Positions 37,141-49,146 of a stretch of DNA of 64,000 nt are shown one piece after another. Positions within the stretch are counted from its first letter, which is position 1; each line of letters opens with the position of its first letter. Position numbers and translations under genes: made by a program. Where the stretch lies: positions 70,120,420 through 70,184,419 of the forward strand of contig OW388289.1 of assembly GCA_936450465.1 (NCBI GenBank), written 5' to 3'. This stretch comes from Gibbula magus. Its lineage: Eukaryota; Mollusca; Gastropoda; Trochida; Trochidae. The notes below the pieces were generated by a model. It made no database searches and was not told the origin of the DNA. It saw nothing but the letters and a program-made list of their open reading frames with translations.

Positions 37141-37159
37141 ATCATTGCGTTTAAATATA

Positions 37160-37470
37160 ATCGAATATAAGAAATGTTACCAGCAGATTGAACATTACAT
37201 ATTCCTTGAAATAAGATGACCTTGTATTGGCTGTGTTCTATAACATGTCATTGTGCCAACTCTTTAACGTATTTGGCCTGTCGGATATTGATTTAATAGT
37301 GTGTTCACTACATGTAAAATGTTGATAGATAAACATTAGAATAAGACAAACCTTGATTGGCCATTCTACTCGAAGTAGGAGATCAGTGATCACGTTACCA
37401 ATCATCTCGTTATCATTGTGAGTCTCATAAGTTCACCGGAACACAAGGTGGGCTGAACACTTAACATCAC
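37160..37470 (+). repeat. Internal paralogous block, copy A left half
   Basis: ATTGATTTAATAGTG...AAACATTAGAATA...GATCAGTGATCACGTTACC...AGTCTCAT...GGTGGGCTGAACAC aligns over roughly 200 bases with 43,090-43,285 of the same unit. Shared anchors are ATTGATTAAA, AACATTGGAATAGGACAAA, GGAGATCAGAGATCACGTTA and CGGCTCAACA. The offset is about 5.8 kb. Confidence 0.6.
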
Positions 37471-37474
37471 ATGT

Positions 37475-38905
37475 AAAGATCGATATTATGATACCTATGT
37501 ATTTTATAGTACCATAGATTTAGAAGATATATATATACATTTAGCTTTCAATACATTTGTCTTCTAATGACATTGACACACTTCATCGTTATATTGCTAC
37601 GCACGTCACAGTGTCACACTTGATTTGTTCACAATTTACCATGAAATTTGTTTTAAATAACTAAAGTGTTGGCCCCTTTAATATGTCTGAAATTGAATTA
37701 TTCTGTTTCCTTGCCAATGAATGATTAACTTTTAAAATATCAGTAGTGACACACCTTAGAAAAGTGCCTAAGATTAATAGTCCAATAACTTTTACACCAA
37801 GCTTGAAATTTCTCATTGATATATTTTAAATAGGTTGCCTGAACATTTATCTTCACACAAACTGGCACTATCTGACGTCATCATAACAATTAACTAACAG
37901 AAGAAGTGTCATGTTGTTCATACTTAGCTACTTTATGTCCACTTGATTATATATTTAATAATATATCTTTGTAACTTCGTAGACATACCGATTAGACTTT
38001 CTTATGTTACTCCCATATCTAGAAACATTTAATATAAATATGACATATAGCTTTCTCGTTTTCACGTATTCATTTACCACCCTCATTATCATACAGAGGA
38101 TACGCCACGTGTCCAGTGAAGGGGAAAAGAGACAAGCACATCAGAGTAACATAAATCCCACTCAATCACGGGAATACCAATACTGGAAACATTATTACAT
38201 CCTCCTTGTACAAAATCAATACCATATGATCAATATGTATATTAATCTGTTCATCTAATCTTGCTTATACATATACAGAATAGTGAGAGGCCTTCCGTGC
38301 AGTCTGAATTAACGTGATGTCAATTCCTGTGAGTTGGTTATATATAACTATCTCACTGTGGGGGCATAATGCCTCTCACTGAACCATGCAAACGAAAATG
38401 CAGATTAAAAAAAAAATTCATTCGGATCTATGATTTGTAGCTCCAGGTTCGTTTAAACTGTTAAATATACCACATACAACAACGTCACATTAACGTGACT
38501 CCCAGTCGAAATACTTGAAATTCTTTTAAATTCGAATGTGCCTTCTATTAAATTTATAGAAAAGCAGGAGCTGTATTTTAAATATATCTTCATCAATAAC
38601 CATCTTAACTGGCCGGAGTGTTGCATGGAGCAATTTCTTTATCACATTTTTAAGGATATATACATGTATCTCTTTGAATATTCTATGGAAGGAGTATCAA
38701 ACAGATGTCCAAAAGAAAGTATACCAAATAATTTTTTAGTTAAAAACATTATTCGTGAACAAAAATTTTACAAAACTTTACAGGAACATGTGAAAACCTA
38801 CTACTCATTAATTTGTTCTTTTAAAATGTTTGAAACTACGAAAACTGTTACGCGAACTCACGAGTCATTGTCGCAGTATGTAAAAGCACACACGAAAAGT
38901 GTCAC
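37475..38905. other. Copy A unit interior left of the Tc1-like relic
   Basis: Shared with B (50,345-51,560) and mostly with C (62,080-62,950). A 175-codon open frame covers 38,538-39,065, but only its last 50 codons match a protein family (Tc1 transposase N-terminus). The first part is AT-rich unit sequence that happens to be open, and it is not open in copy B. Copy B lacks 38,290-38,470. Confidence 0.55.
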
Positions 38906-38910
38906 GGTCA

Positions 38911-39942
38911 ATCGCAATTCAGAGAGAGAGAGAGCCATAGGAATGGTCCAAAAAGCAGCTTCACATGCGCACATAGCAAGAACGTTCGGCTGCACCCATG
39001 TATGCATCACCAGACTGTTTCTGCGGTTACTGCAGACAGGCCGGGAAGTGGGAAACCATTGGTGACCACGCCCCAGGAGGACCGCTACATCCGGGGAATC
39101 AACCTAAGAAACCGTTCCATCCCTGACACACCAATGGCAGCAACGGCAGCAACTACACTCAGACATCTCAACATTGGACAGACTGTTTCAAGGCGTCTAT
39201 GGGAACATGGTATCCGAGCACGTCATCCATACCGGGGACTTGTGCTTACCCAGCAACATCGACGTAACAAGGCAAGGCAAGTTCGGTGGTGGCAAGTCCG
39301 AAATTGGTCACGTGTCCTTTTTTCTAAAGAGAGCTGATTATGTTTGTTCACAGCTGATTGACATCAACATGTTTACAGACGTACTCGGGAAAGGTTAGCT
39401 CCAAGCTGTATTCAGGAAGTCCCAGCGGAGTAGGCTGTGTGATGGTGTGGGGAGGAATTTGTGGTGAACTGAAAACGAGGATAGTCATCATCCATGGCAA
39501 CCTGAATGTGCAGAGGCACAGGGATGAGATTCTCCTGCCACTTGTCCTCCCTTTCATCAACTAACAGCCCCATGGCATTGTCTTCCAGCATGACAAAACA
39601 AGACCTCACACAGCCATACTCACACAGATTTTTCTTAACAAAATGAATGTTCATGTTTTAGCGTGGCCTGTTTGTTCCCCAGACATGAACCCGATTGAAC
39701 ATTTGTGGGACCATCTTGACAGATACATTAGGAGCAGACCCATACCCCCAGTAACCCGACACGAACTCGAATGGTATCTGATTCGTAGATGGGATCAGAT
39801 TCCATGTGTCGACATTAGATGCCTCACGTCATCCATGCGCAGACACATTCTTGCGTGTATCAATGCTCGAGGAGGACATCCAATGACTTTACAGTGCATA
39901 AATTGTTTCGTAAATAACCTTCTGTGTACAGATACATTTTGA
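38911..39942 (+). pseudogene. Tc1-like transposase pseudogene, copy A
   Basis: Three frames together give an almost full-length Tc1-type transposase. Motifs in order: ERERAIGMVQ and HIARTFGCTHVCITRL (helix-turn-helix), DRPGSGKPLVTTPQEDRYIR (linker), NRSIPDTP, HPYRGLVLTQQHRRNKARQVR, VLFSKES (first catalytic Asp replaced by Lys), VMVWGGICG, VFQHDKTRPHTA (second Asp kept) and SPDMNPIEHLWDHLD (final Glu kept), then a C-terminal INARGGHP tail. Frameshifts near 39,050 and 39,300 and a stop at 39,562 inactivate it. The insertion is shared with copy B and missing from C. No clean terminal inverted repeats were identified. Confidence 0.93.
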
Positions 39943-39949
39943 AATCCCA

Positions 39950-40365
39950 TTTTCAACCCCCAGTGTGTCTGTCCATTTACATTTTATTGTTTGGTAGCGG
40001 TGTAATGTGTTAACATTTAATTTATGCAGAATGGAAAGCAGTATATTGCAGTCATTTTGTCTATCCTGCCTTTGTTGTGTTTTAATTACCTGTCAAAGTG
40101 ATGGTACACTCTCATTTGAACTTTAAATTTTATAAAACCAACTTGTAACGCAATGTATAACTAAAGTCAATAATGGCCGTTAAACAATTAACTGATAATT
40201 AAAGCGCACCCCTGTCTTGACTATGTTTTAAATGGTCATTTACTACACTGTGTGTTACTGTTTATCTGTTCCTGTAGGTGCTTAGCTCATTGTTGCCATT
40301 CCAACACGTACATGGCATTTCGCAGTATGTACTTTTAATTCATCACCATGTGAAAAAAAGGAATA
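39950..40365. other. Non-coding 3' flank of the Tc1-like relic
   Basis: Includes CAATAATGGCCGTTAAACAA (about 40,170), found also at 53,972 in B and 62,980 in C. In C it follows directly on sequence that lies at 38,390 in A, which marks the extent of the segment missing from C. Confidence 0.6.
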
Positions 40366-40369
40366 TTAT

Positions 40370-40660
40370 CCAATCATACTTTGTAACTATGAATTATCAA
40401 TCAAATATTTAACCCCCTCATGTTTATGTTAAAATTCCTTTTTTTATAACTTGCTCGTGTATGTTAATGCTCATTGCATATTATTGTAAAGTAAACAAGT
40501 ATTTTAATCTCATTGATTCACTATAGTTAGTATTCTTTATAAATGTACCCACGTTGTTATACCCCACATTCAACCTGATATAAGTGTAAGCATATCCTTC
40601 GAAACTGTGTGTGTTCACAATAAATAAAAGTGGTTATATATCCATAAAATCTTGTTTACT
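40370..40660 (+). mobile_element. Hammerhead-bearing retroelement terminus, copy A
   Basis: Same order as 18,655-18,930: an ACCCCCTCATGTTTATGTTA block, GTTAATGCTCATT, TTATAAATGTA, the core, then CACAATAAATAAA. CTGATAT at 40,575 stands where CTGANGA is needed and GAAACTGT at 40,601 where GAAACGTC is expected, so the ribozyme is decayed. Copy B has a shorter version from about 54,080. The upstream 250 bases are missing or replaced in B. Confidence 0.5.
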
Positions 40661-40664
40661 TATG

Positions 40665-42018
40665 TAAACAACTTCAAATACTTCATTGCCCTTCAAATAC
40701 ATTTGATTAAATATGTAGATTTTATATTCAGATTTTAACGCACTAGTTTCCACCCAGTCGTTAGCTAGCATGTCATTTGGAACAATGTCATGCCTCAAGA
40801 TGATATATATATGATGATATGATATATCTAGATATTTTTACTTGTACGTATATAACGAGACACTGTGGGAAAATAACAAATGTCCTTGCCCATGGATGTC
40901 CATCATGAACCACCATTTTCATGTTCAAATACCATTTATATATTTGTACTTATTCGGGGCAATCACTGTGCAAATAAAGTGTTTCATTACATCAGACAAC
41001 ACGTGTGTTAGAGGGTAAGAGTGGCATTGTATATTGATCTTCTTTTATTGACAATACATGCGTCATGGAATTTATCATGGCGATCCGTGTCAAGGGAACG
41101 TTTCAGTGATGATGACGTTGTCGTATCTATATATTAGTTTATTGATAATACAAACACGGCACTATGTCTATATCATGACTGTACATGTGCATCGTCCTTT
41201 TGGAGAAAGTTGTATGTTAAGTTCCATAAGGTATACGTGCTCCGAGAAGATATCCCAATGTTGATGAAGACGCTACCGATTGATATATAGAAGGTCTAGG
41301 AAGCAAATTGTGTTTACGCAGTATACTTGTTTGTTTTCCCAACATTTAATTATTCTCCTCGGGACATAGAATCCGGAGAGCATTGTGCTCACATCAACTT
41401 CAATCAGATTTATGACATGCATATGATACTTAGAAGAGAAGAGATCAAAGTCCAAATTGAAAGCGTGAATAAAAATGTTCACATATTTTGCTAAAGGTAT
41501 ATAGCATGTGCCCTTCTTGTAGTCACTCCATTTCGACCAGTGTAGCACAGTAACGAACAGATAAGACACTCTTCCAAACTGTTTCCTGATTGGTGTGTAT
41601 GTGTATATAAGCAGGTTGAAGAGATATATTACCATAGAGTAGCTCCTTAACGTTGGTGCATCCTTTTATCCGTTCTACTTCGTACTTGTCAACATTGTAA
41701 TTTGAGTCTAGACAGGGTTAGAATCAACACATAATGGTTAAAGCCAAACATAGGAGCTAGTAGCAATCATCATATTGTCAACAATTGCTCAGGAACCAAG
41801 TTCTAGTGTACTCGTCTAGTGATTGGTACACTTACGTCAATGATATACTATTAGGTATTTACTCGTTAACAGACGTATACATCTAATTTTGTTTACAGAA
41901 ATCAGAATGTATTGTTTTAAGATAAATAGGACCTCTTCAGATGACAGGTTATTTAATACGAGGCACTGCTCAGCATATTATTATCCTGAAAATAATACAT
42001 GTACTATCCTGTCATACA
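40665..42018. other. Copy A unit interior
   Basis: Collinear with B (54,240-55,460) and in part with C (63,140-63,620). CACCATTTTCATGTTCAAAT and GACAATACATGCGTCATGG are conserved anchors. Apart from the minus-strand ORF listed at 41,273, no coding signal was seen. Confidence 0.5.
41273..41635 (-). pseudogene. Unrecognised ORF with LINE-like tail, copy A
   Basis: A 120-codon minus-strand frame. Its GFYVPRRIIKC segment near residue 90 matches the C-terminal GFYIQRRIIKC of the LINE reverse-transcriptase tail in copy C, where the next codon is a stop (TGA against TGG here). The rest (FVTVLHWSKWSDYKKGTCYI and neighbours) is not recognised and has no counterpart in C. Copy B has the same frame (54,850-55,164) with a few substitutions. 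It is probably retroelement-derived rather than a host gene. Confidence 0.35.
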
Positions 42019-42099
42019 GGGCCCAGTTTCACAAAGCATTCGTATAGTATCAATCAAATGTAGCATCATTCTTTTAACATAGCTCATAATTGATTGTAA

Positions 42100-42282
42100 T
42101 TCCTCAACAATTTTGACTTTTGTAAGGAACGGCACCCTAGGGTTGAGGTACCCATTTGTACAGCTGGGTGGACTGAGTGCAATGAAGATACCGTGCCTCA
42201 TACCGAGAAACAAGGCACAAGAACAAGGCCACTCACCAGGGCTTTGGTCTATTTGCTAACCACTACGCTACTGTGCTCTACA
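42100..42282 (-). mobile_element. tRNA-derived SINE fragment, copy A
   Basis: On the minus strand AGCACAGTAGCGTAGTGGTT includes a good RNA polymerase III box A (TAGCGTAGTGG, 42,260-42,270). About 80 bases on, ACTCAGTCCACCCAGCTGTA and AATGGGTACCTCAACC form the conserved central domain of widespread mollusc SINEs. A convincing box B is not visible. Copy B retains only the box A end, fused to another repeat at 55,575. Confidence 0.5.
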
Positions 42283-42284
42283 AA

Positions 42285-43085
42285 ATTTAAACAATGCATT
42301 GCCAGAAGCTGTTTTAATGATGTTTATATTCTCATACACAAGTATTGTCAATTGCAATTTAGTCCAATGCTTTGGTTTCATAAGCACAATCACTACATTG
42401 AGAGTTTTTATCAAAGTTTCTCACATTATTCTCCAAGGAGCTTTTCTTTCCTGCATTTAAACCTGGAATTTATCAGCGTCTTGCTGTGAAGGCGGATTTA
42501 GAGGTGTTATTTTTCCAGAAACGGTTCCTGCTCCGAATGTGAGATGAATATTTAGATTATATCAAAATGTAGCATCCACTAAAAGGGGTTTGAAACTGTT
42601 CAAAAAGACACAAACTTTAAAAAGTGATTGCGCGGTACTTCCAGGAGTAAATCTAATCAACTGGAGATGCGAGAGTTGACATTGATGTTCATGATTTTAT
42701 CTTATTAATGACAAATCTTCCATTAAAAACTAATAACTAAGCATTCTATTATTGTGCAGACATATTGTAGGAAATTAAATCAGATGAATTTCCCTTAAAA
42801 CAGAACTAATTAGAATTTAATAATTATAGTTTATAGACTAAGGATCCATCTGGGTTACATGTGTTGTGTGGAATTCCGCTCATGTATGTGTATACTTATA
42901 TTTGGTAGGTGCCAACTATAACTAACGATGAATGTGTACTTACTTATTGGACTCAGGGAATCTGGGTATTGTAGTTGATTAACGAATATAGATATGATGG
43001 ATCATAATGAAAAACGTTTGTATCATCATGAAAGGCATAATGCTCAGGTTACAACAGACATTTACAACTCTTTATCACATTGTGT
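42285..43085. other. Copy A unit interior
   Basis: Collinear with B 55,615-56,410 (anchor AACGGTTCCTGCTCCGAATG). No gene recognised. Confidence 0.5.
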
Positions 43086-43089
43086 CTGA

Positions 43090-43285
43090 AAGCTATTGAT
43101 TAAAACGCCTTCTCAGTACACATCCAATAAAGGATAACATTGGAATAGGACAAAGCTAGATTAGCTTCTCCACTCTGACAGGAGGAGATCAGAGATCACG
43201 TTACACCCCGACTGGTATCACTGTCAGTCTGATTGAACAGTCTATCAGAACAATGAGTCGGCTCAACATGTAATAGGACATTAAA
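43090..43285 (+). repeat. Internal paralogous block, copy A right half
   Basis: Partner of 37,160-37,470; its orthologue in copy B is at about 56,420-56,605. It contains GGAGGAGATCAGAGATCACG and CACTGTCAGTCTGATTGAAC. Confidence 0.6.
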
Positions 43286-43289
43286 GAAA

Positions 43290-45110
43290 AAACAGGTCTA
43301 AATAACATCATGTAAGTTGAAGTATTGTGCAATACCGCCAAACTATCTTTAAATGCATGTATTTACTATCAATTCATAACTTCATTGTCTAGTGTATTTC
43401 TACTTAGGCTGTTTACTCGGACTTAAATAACAGAAAACAGGTGTCATTACAAATGCCCATTTTAAACATAATCAAACAATGACACAACCTGAAAAGTCAT
43501 TAGAAATTGTTTTGGTCACTATACGTTTTAATATTTATAGAATGATGAGTGTATGAGAACCACATGACAACACTAATAACACAAAATTAAAATGTGTAAA
43601 TGAACCAGGAACATGTGTATTGTGGCAGCATGCGTCATAAACTTCAAAATATGTTTTACATGAAATTGCAAGGAGTACATTAAATCTGAAAAATAAACAT
43701 ATTATTATTAATATTGATACCAGATTTCACAAAATTACACCTTCATAACAACATTAAAGATCGTGATACTCAGAGTTGTGTAAAACCGCCACCATATATT
43801 AAACAAACTCTGAATATCAATAACTCATTACAAAACATCACACCGATGACACACCACAGCATTGAAAACAAGAGTGCCTACATGTACAGGTATATTTCTT
43901 TTTAAGATTGATTTAGCTTTTCCCAAATCAAGCAGAATTTTACCTCGAACAGGTTTGCGAAATATCATTGCGTAAGACCACATCCTAATTGTATATATCA
44001 ATTAAGAAATAGTTAAATAGTTTTGAGTGAAGAAGTGTTAAATGAAAGGGTAACTGTATGCATTCGCCTCGTCGATTTATTTTATTAATTTGGATGTAAT
44101 AATTAAACCAAGAATTTTCAAAAGTATGCTCTTTGAAATTTATTTTGAACCACAATTTCTAGAGGATAACATATTTATGCTTAATTGTGTAAAGTAAACG
44201 CACTAGAATATATTCACAAGTTATGTTTTGATTAATGTTTAACCTGACGTTTGCTGATGTTTGTGGTGAAGGTACGTGTAGACAGTTTGAAGTTATGTTA
44301 ATCTAATTGTTAGATGGTATTATCTACCGACAAGAACATTTCTATGGCACACATGGTCATATCTGAAGACGCTGAACAACATGATGTATGAAGCGTGTGG
44401 ACCATTAGGTCCTTTTGTGTACTCATTGAAATGGTCAGTAGCTTGAGTGGTCTAACTGATCGTTTCAAAAATAACAATGCTGGAATAATCTCTTTGACAA
44501 ATTTACACTTATATAAATATAATATCTTTGACACTCAGAAACGGGTTCATATAGTTACCGCAACAATCGGCAGTGACTGACAAGGGCAACCAGGAGCACC
44601 AACCTCGTAGATGGGATCCATTTCCACATGTGTTGCTGTAGCGACAGTGCAAGTGACAAGCCCACAGTCTCGAAAACCTTTGTTATAATGTTCTACATCA
44701 AGGATTATGTAGAATGCAATTATGGAAATTCCCTCTTATGACATATTCAGTGACAATCGCTATTTGAGACGGCATATGTCTTTGAAACAAACTCACATTG
44801 GATGATCGTTATATGAAAAATAATTCTCATATCTTATATTGTACATGAAAGATTACTCTAGTGATTGAGATCATTACATGTGTTGAAAAACAATTGCGTA
44901 CTAAATGATTCTGTAGATTTTTCCATTTAAAAACAAGGAAATTAAGCCGTGTTGCCAGATGATGGCTATAAGACAATATGTTGAAAAATAATGTGACATT
45001 GTATCTTTATCTTCATTAAATTGACCATTATGTGTGATGACATTGTCCTTGTCAGAACAGCAAAGGGAAGTCGAGATTAAAATGATAGTGTTTGCTTATG
45101 CACATACACA
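43290..45110. other. Copy A unit interior, right end
   Basis: Collinear with B 56,610-58,165. The last part is unusually well conserved: 44,903-45,089 looks identical to 57,961-58,147 (187 bases). It includes the repeat shared with 31,675 at 44,560-44,700. Confidence 0.6.
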
Positions 45111-45729
45111 TTCTAATGCTCTCTGCTCACTTATTTTTCAGTTATTGACAGTTGCACACTACACTTATTTAAAGTTCAAAATTTATTAAATATTATAAAA
45201 TTTTATTAAATAAGCAGTGCTTGAGTGTAATTTAAGTAGGGTAATATAATCTAATGCTTCTTACTTTGGAGCGGATTATTACAGGGAATGAGACTAAGGT
45301 TAACCTGCCAGAACTCCAATCTGAGAACCACCAGCTCATGCAAACATCTCATTAAACAGATACAGAAACATAATCAAAACCGGGCTTGAGATCAAAGGCA
45401 AAGGCATACATGGAATGTTAAACTTTGCCTAGAGGCTGACTGTATGAGAAATCTATTGATAATAACTTAAACTGGTACCAAAGTTACCAATTGACCAAAC
45501 AAACGATTTAGTCAGATTTCTGAATGAGTTTATTAAGTCTTGTGATATATACTTCCATAAATCTTCACTTAAAAACAGGAAACTATATTTTAATTTTAAA
45601 TAGCAATTAATAGCATAGTATCAATTTGGGTAATGTGTGTTATGTAAAAAGGGTGATATTAAGTCAATCAATTTGTATATTGCAATTTGTAAATGCCAGT
45701 TTTTATACCAGGAAACCAAAGACTATCAA

Positions 45730-45763
45730 GATGTTTCGGAGTATGTATTTACTCCTTCATCGG
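45730..45763 (-). ncRNA. Hammerhead-like motif, copy B (core mutated)
   Basis: Minus strand: CCGATGA, stem II GGAG...CTCC, GAAACATC. One core base differs from copy C (CTGATGA). Probably inactive. Confidence 0.45.
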
Positions 45764-48700
45764 GTACAGCATATACTCTGAAACTGTGTCTGTTCATAGT
45801 ACGGAAGGTATTTCAGCTAGTACTCTACAGACGAGCCCTTCAATAGTTTGACAGAAATCATTCATCAACACAAACATTCTAAGCCAGGCATGCTTTGTAA
45901 CTATTGAGTTTTCTTGGAACATATTAAATTATCTATATCTCTCATACCGAAGTTGATATCTAGTCTGTATTCCACCTGTAAATGATCCCTTAAGACTTGT
46001 ATTGTGTATTGTTTGATACCATTGACCATTGAAACAATGCCTGTCACCAATCCTCTTTTTTTAACAAAAAGTATTGGCTACAATATACAATATATCATTT
46101 CCATCTTAAAGTGGAAATCGTAGTAATTATATAAGTTTCGATAATCGAAAGGTCGCTCTCACTAAATCTGTGTACGAAGTGAAAAGGGAAAACAATAGAA
46201 ATCAATGAGTGGCTAAAATAAAAAAAAGTCATCTACCAACATTAAATCTTGTTGGTAAACATTATCAAGAGCGAAATAAGACTGCAAGAAACAAGTATCG
46301 ACCAGTATAACAGAACTCAATAGTGATTGATAAAGGAGAAATGAGATGTGGGGTATACACGCCGTTTTCAAGATATTATCACTTTTCCCTAGCTTCTTTT
46401 AGGATAAAAGTGCAGTGTAATCTAAGAGTGCATATACACGATTTCACAATGTCTAGCACAATAATAACAGTCAAACTACAGACGGTAGTATGTGACATGT
46501 GCTCACATCTGTCTTGTTGTAGATAATTCAATGTTTAAAATAAACTTTCTTAAAATGTGACTTCTAATAACACAGAAACATATTTATCCTAATTAACTTT
46601 TTGGTGTTTTTTGAGGTAAATTGACAAACGTGGTAATTTTTGTTATTGTGAAGTGCGCCTTCTTCATTAAAGAAAGAAATATACCAATAAACAATAAAAA
46701 GACTTCGTTATGAATTTTTATCTGAAATAATTTATTTTCAACTCTTCAAGATCATTTCCGCCCTGGTCAGATAATCATTATATCAAACGTATTATTGAAT
46801 TACGGATATATGATCATCATCATCATGCATTTAACGAAGTGAATATCTTCATTGATTTTGTTAACATGTGTGCTTCGAATACTATTTTGACCTATACATG
46901 TAGGTAATGGGAAACCTCTGTTTTGCATTAGCTGTTACTAGATTTAAAGCCCAAAATATTAAAAAATATTAAAAAGTTTCTCCCGATGTTTCAGAAGATC
47001 AGAACACGCCACCGATGACAAATAACTGAAAGTTAACACATAATCTACACAGTTACATTACACTACAAATACATGTAAATGCCTGACTAGCTGTTTGTCT
47101 ACCTATCTTCTTTTAACGTAGTCGTACCACGCTGCAAGTGAGTGAATTTTAATTGTTCACGCAATTGTTAGTGATGTTATACCTTGAATGCAGTCCTAGT
47201 CCTCTCCATTCACAAATTACATTTTGGTTGTCCCCTATTCTTAAAAGCTTCACCGAAGTTACCTGAGAGACAGTTATTCAACTTTAACCAAATAGTCATT
47301 ATCAGTAATTATTATTATATAATTATTAAGTGTCCAGAACCGTTTTCACGAGAACGCCATTGAATAGATTTCAAGAGAATGGACATTTAAACTCTAAACC
47401 CAGTGAAGAATTCTCTTCAGGGACAATAGCAGAGGAGATTTGAATAACTCAACATCAAACCATCAGTTTCCCTGCCAGTCCTTTGATTCCTTTCACCAAC
47501 CTCTCCACTTAAGTTCAGGAAATTCATTTTTGATGAAGCTGAAAGCAATAAGATAGGATTATAAATATTTTTTTCGGCATTCAAAACGCGATGATTCTAA
47601 GGAAAGCTAGAAATTCTTAATTCCACTTTCATGGCAGGATGCTAAGTTATTCTGAAGGAAGGAAATATCAAGATGCCGATTGAATTATAAAAGGTTATTT
47701 GGTATTCACAAAGAAACGCCATGGAAATTGGATTTAGCGTATGGATCTCCAATGGTTTAAACTCTCATTTAAGAGGTCTTATTCTGTACGTGCACCTTCA
47801 TGATCCCCAAAAATGTCATTGATATTCCTTTTTGGACGAATTCTAGTTCCTTCGAAACAAAAGGAAAATTTCAACTTCTTCTTATATGCTTGAAATCTTC
47901 ATACAAACGGTGACATGTATCTTCTGACAACGATGCATACTTCTCATATATTTTAATTAACATATTTCTTTCCAAGAAGGAAAAATTATACGCTTATCAA
48001 GGGGATACATTCTGGATTATTACCAGGTCTAGCCATGGAAGTCGAGCATACTGTTACACTCCATACAGAGCATTGTATCAAGATGAACTGCTATGTGCTC
48101 CTTGAATAGACGAAATGAAAATGAAATATGGATGGTGAGAGCACCATCTTTTTAGCAACTTCACATTAACAATAGAAGTACAATATATATTTTAGCTGAT
48201 TCTTGTTGTTGTTCATTATCAAACTTGAAAACGATCCTAACTTACACTAATTTTTTTCTTCAACATTAAACGTCTAGAAGAGTAAGAAATATAAATGTCT
48301 AATCTCAGTGACTTCATTCAATGAATATCCCTTGGTATATCTCATTATGCTAGGACCTACAAATATAGATATTAAAATACCAACAAACATCTTTCAACTG
48401 ATTAAAAAGGCACTACACACTTCACATTCCATCATTCATTGATTGTAAATATCATCGAATATCAAAAATGTCCACATCAGATTGAATATTAAATATTTTC
48501 TTGAAATAAGATATCTCTGGATTGTCTATGTTTTTGTTCCATAAATCTAAAACGTAGCATCGACAAGTCAGGACATTGTGCCAACACAAACACCTCATTA
48601 ACGTATTTGGCCTGTCAGATATTGATTGCATAGTGTGTTCACTACAGATAAAATGTAGATAGATAAACATTGGAATAATAAACTTGATTGGATACTCTAC

Positions 48701-49146
48701 TCGTAGTTTGAGATCAGAGATCACGTTACCAATCATCCCGTTATCATTGAGTCTGACAAGTCCACAAGAACACTAGATGGGCTTAACACATGTTAACACA
48801 TGTAAAGGTCGATATTATAACACCAATGTATTTCACAGTACCATAGAGTTAGAAAATATATACACATTTAGCTTCTGCCTTCTGACGACATTGATGCACT
48901 TCATTATTATATTATTACGTAAGACTAACAATATATGCATTTTTTTATTGGAATATAGGTTTGCCATAATGCTATTGTAATTTTAAGACATGCCCTTTGA
49001 CGTTATCAGTACCTTTATTCCGGGAAAGTTCATATTGTATATGTAAATCCAATTACATAAATGTATGCGTCGTCAATGTTTGTTGATTAGTTGCATTGTA
49101 AGTTTGATAATTTCATCTCTAATAACTAGGACTGCCGCGGCAGTAC
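45764..49146. other. Copy B unit interior
   Basis: Collinear with A 34,505-37,600. No gene recognised. The last 200 bases (about 48,930-49,146) have no counterpart in A or C and may belong to the adjacent element or to an older insertion. Confidence 0.5.

Larger units (their letters stand above)
33860..45110 (+). repeat. Large tandem unit, copy A (about 11.3 kb)
   Basis: Collinear with copies B and C. Anchor blocks (A/B/C): TCTCTGCTCACTT at 33,863/45,119/58,178; GATGTTTCGGAGTATG at 34,471/45,730/58,616; GATGAGATGTGGGG at 35,127/46,340/59,349; CAGAGGAGATTTGAATAACT at 36,174/47,431/60,972; GGGGATACATTCTGG at 36,736/48,000; GAGGATACGCCACGTG at 38,097/50,919/62,632. The right end is set where the first anchor of B recurs. 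A holds a Tc1-like pseudogene, a hammerhead-bearing terminus and a SINE piece. No gene spanning the unit was recognised. Confidence 0.93.

Noticed and set aside
38538..38905. N-terminal half of the 175-codon frame as a host gene fused to the transposase
   Set aside because: The frame is not maintained in copy B, its composition is AT-driven, and the only family match begins at about 38,911 with the Tc1-like domain.
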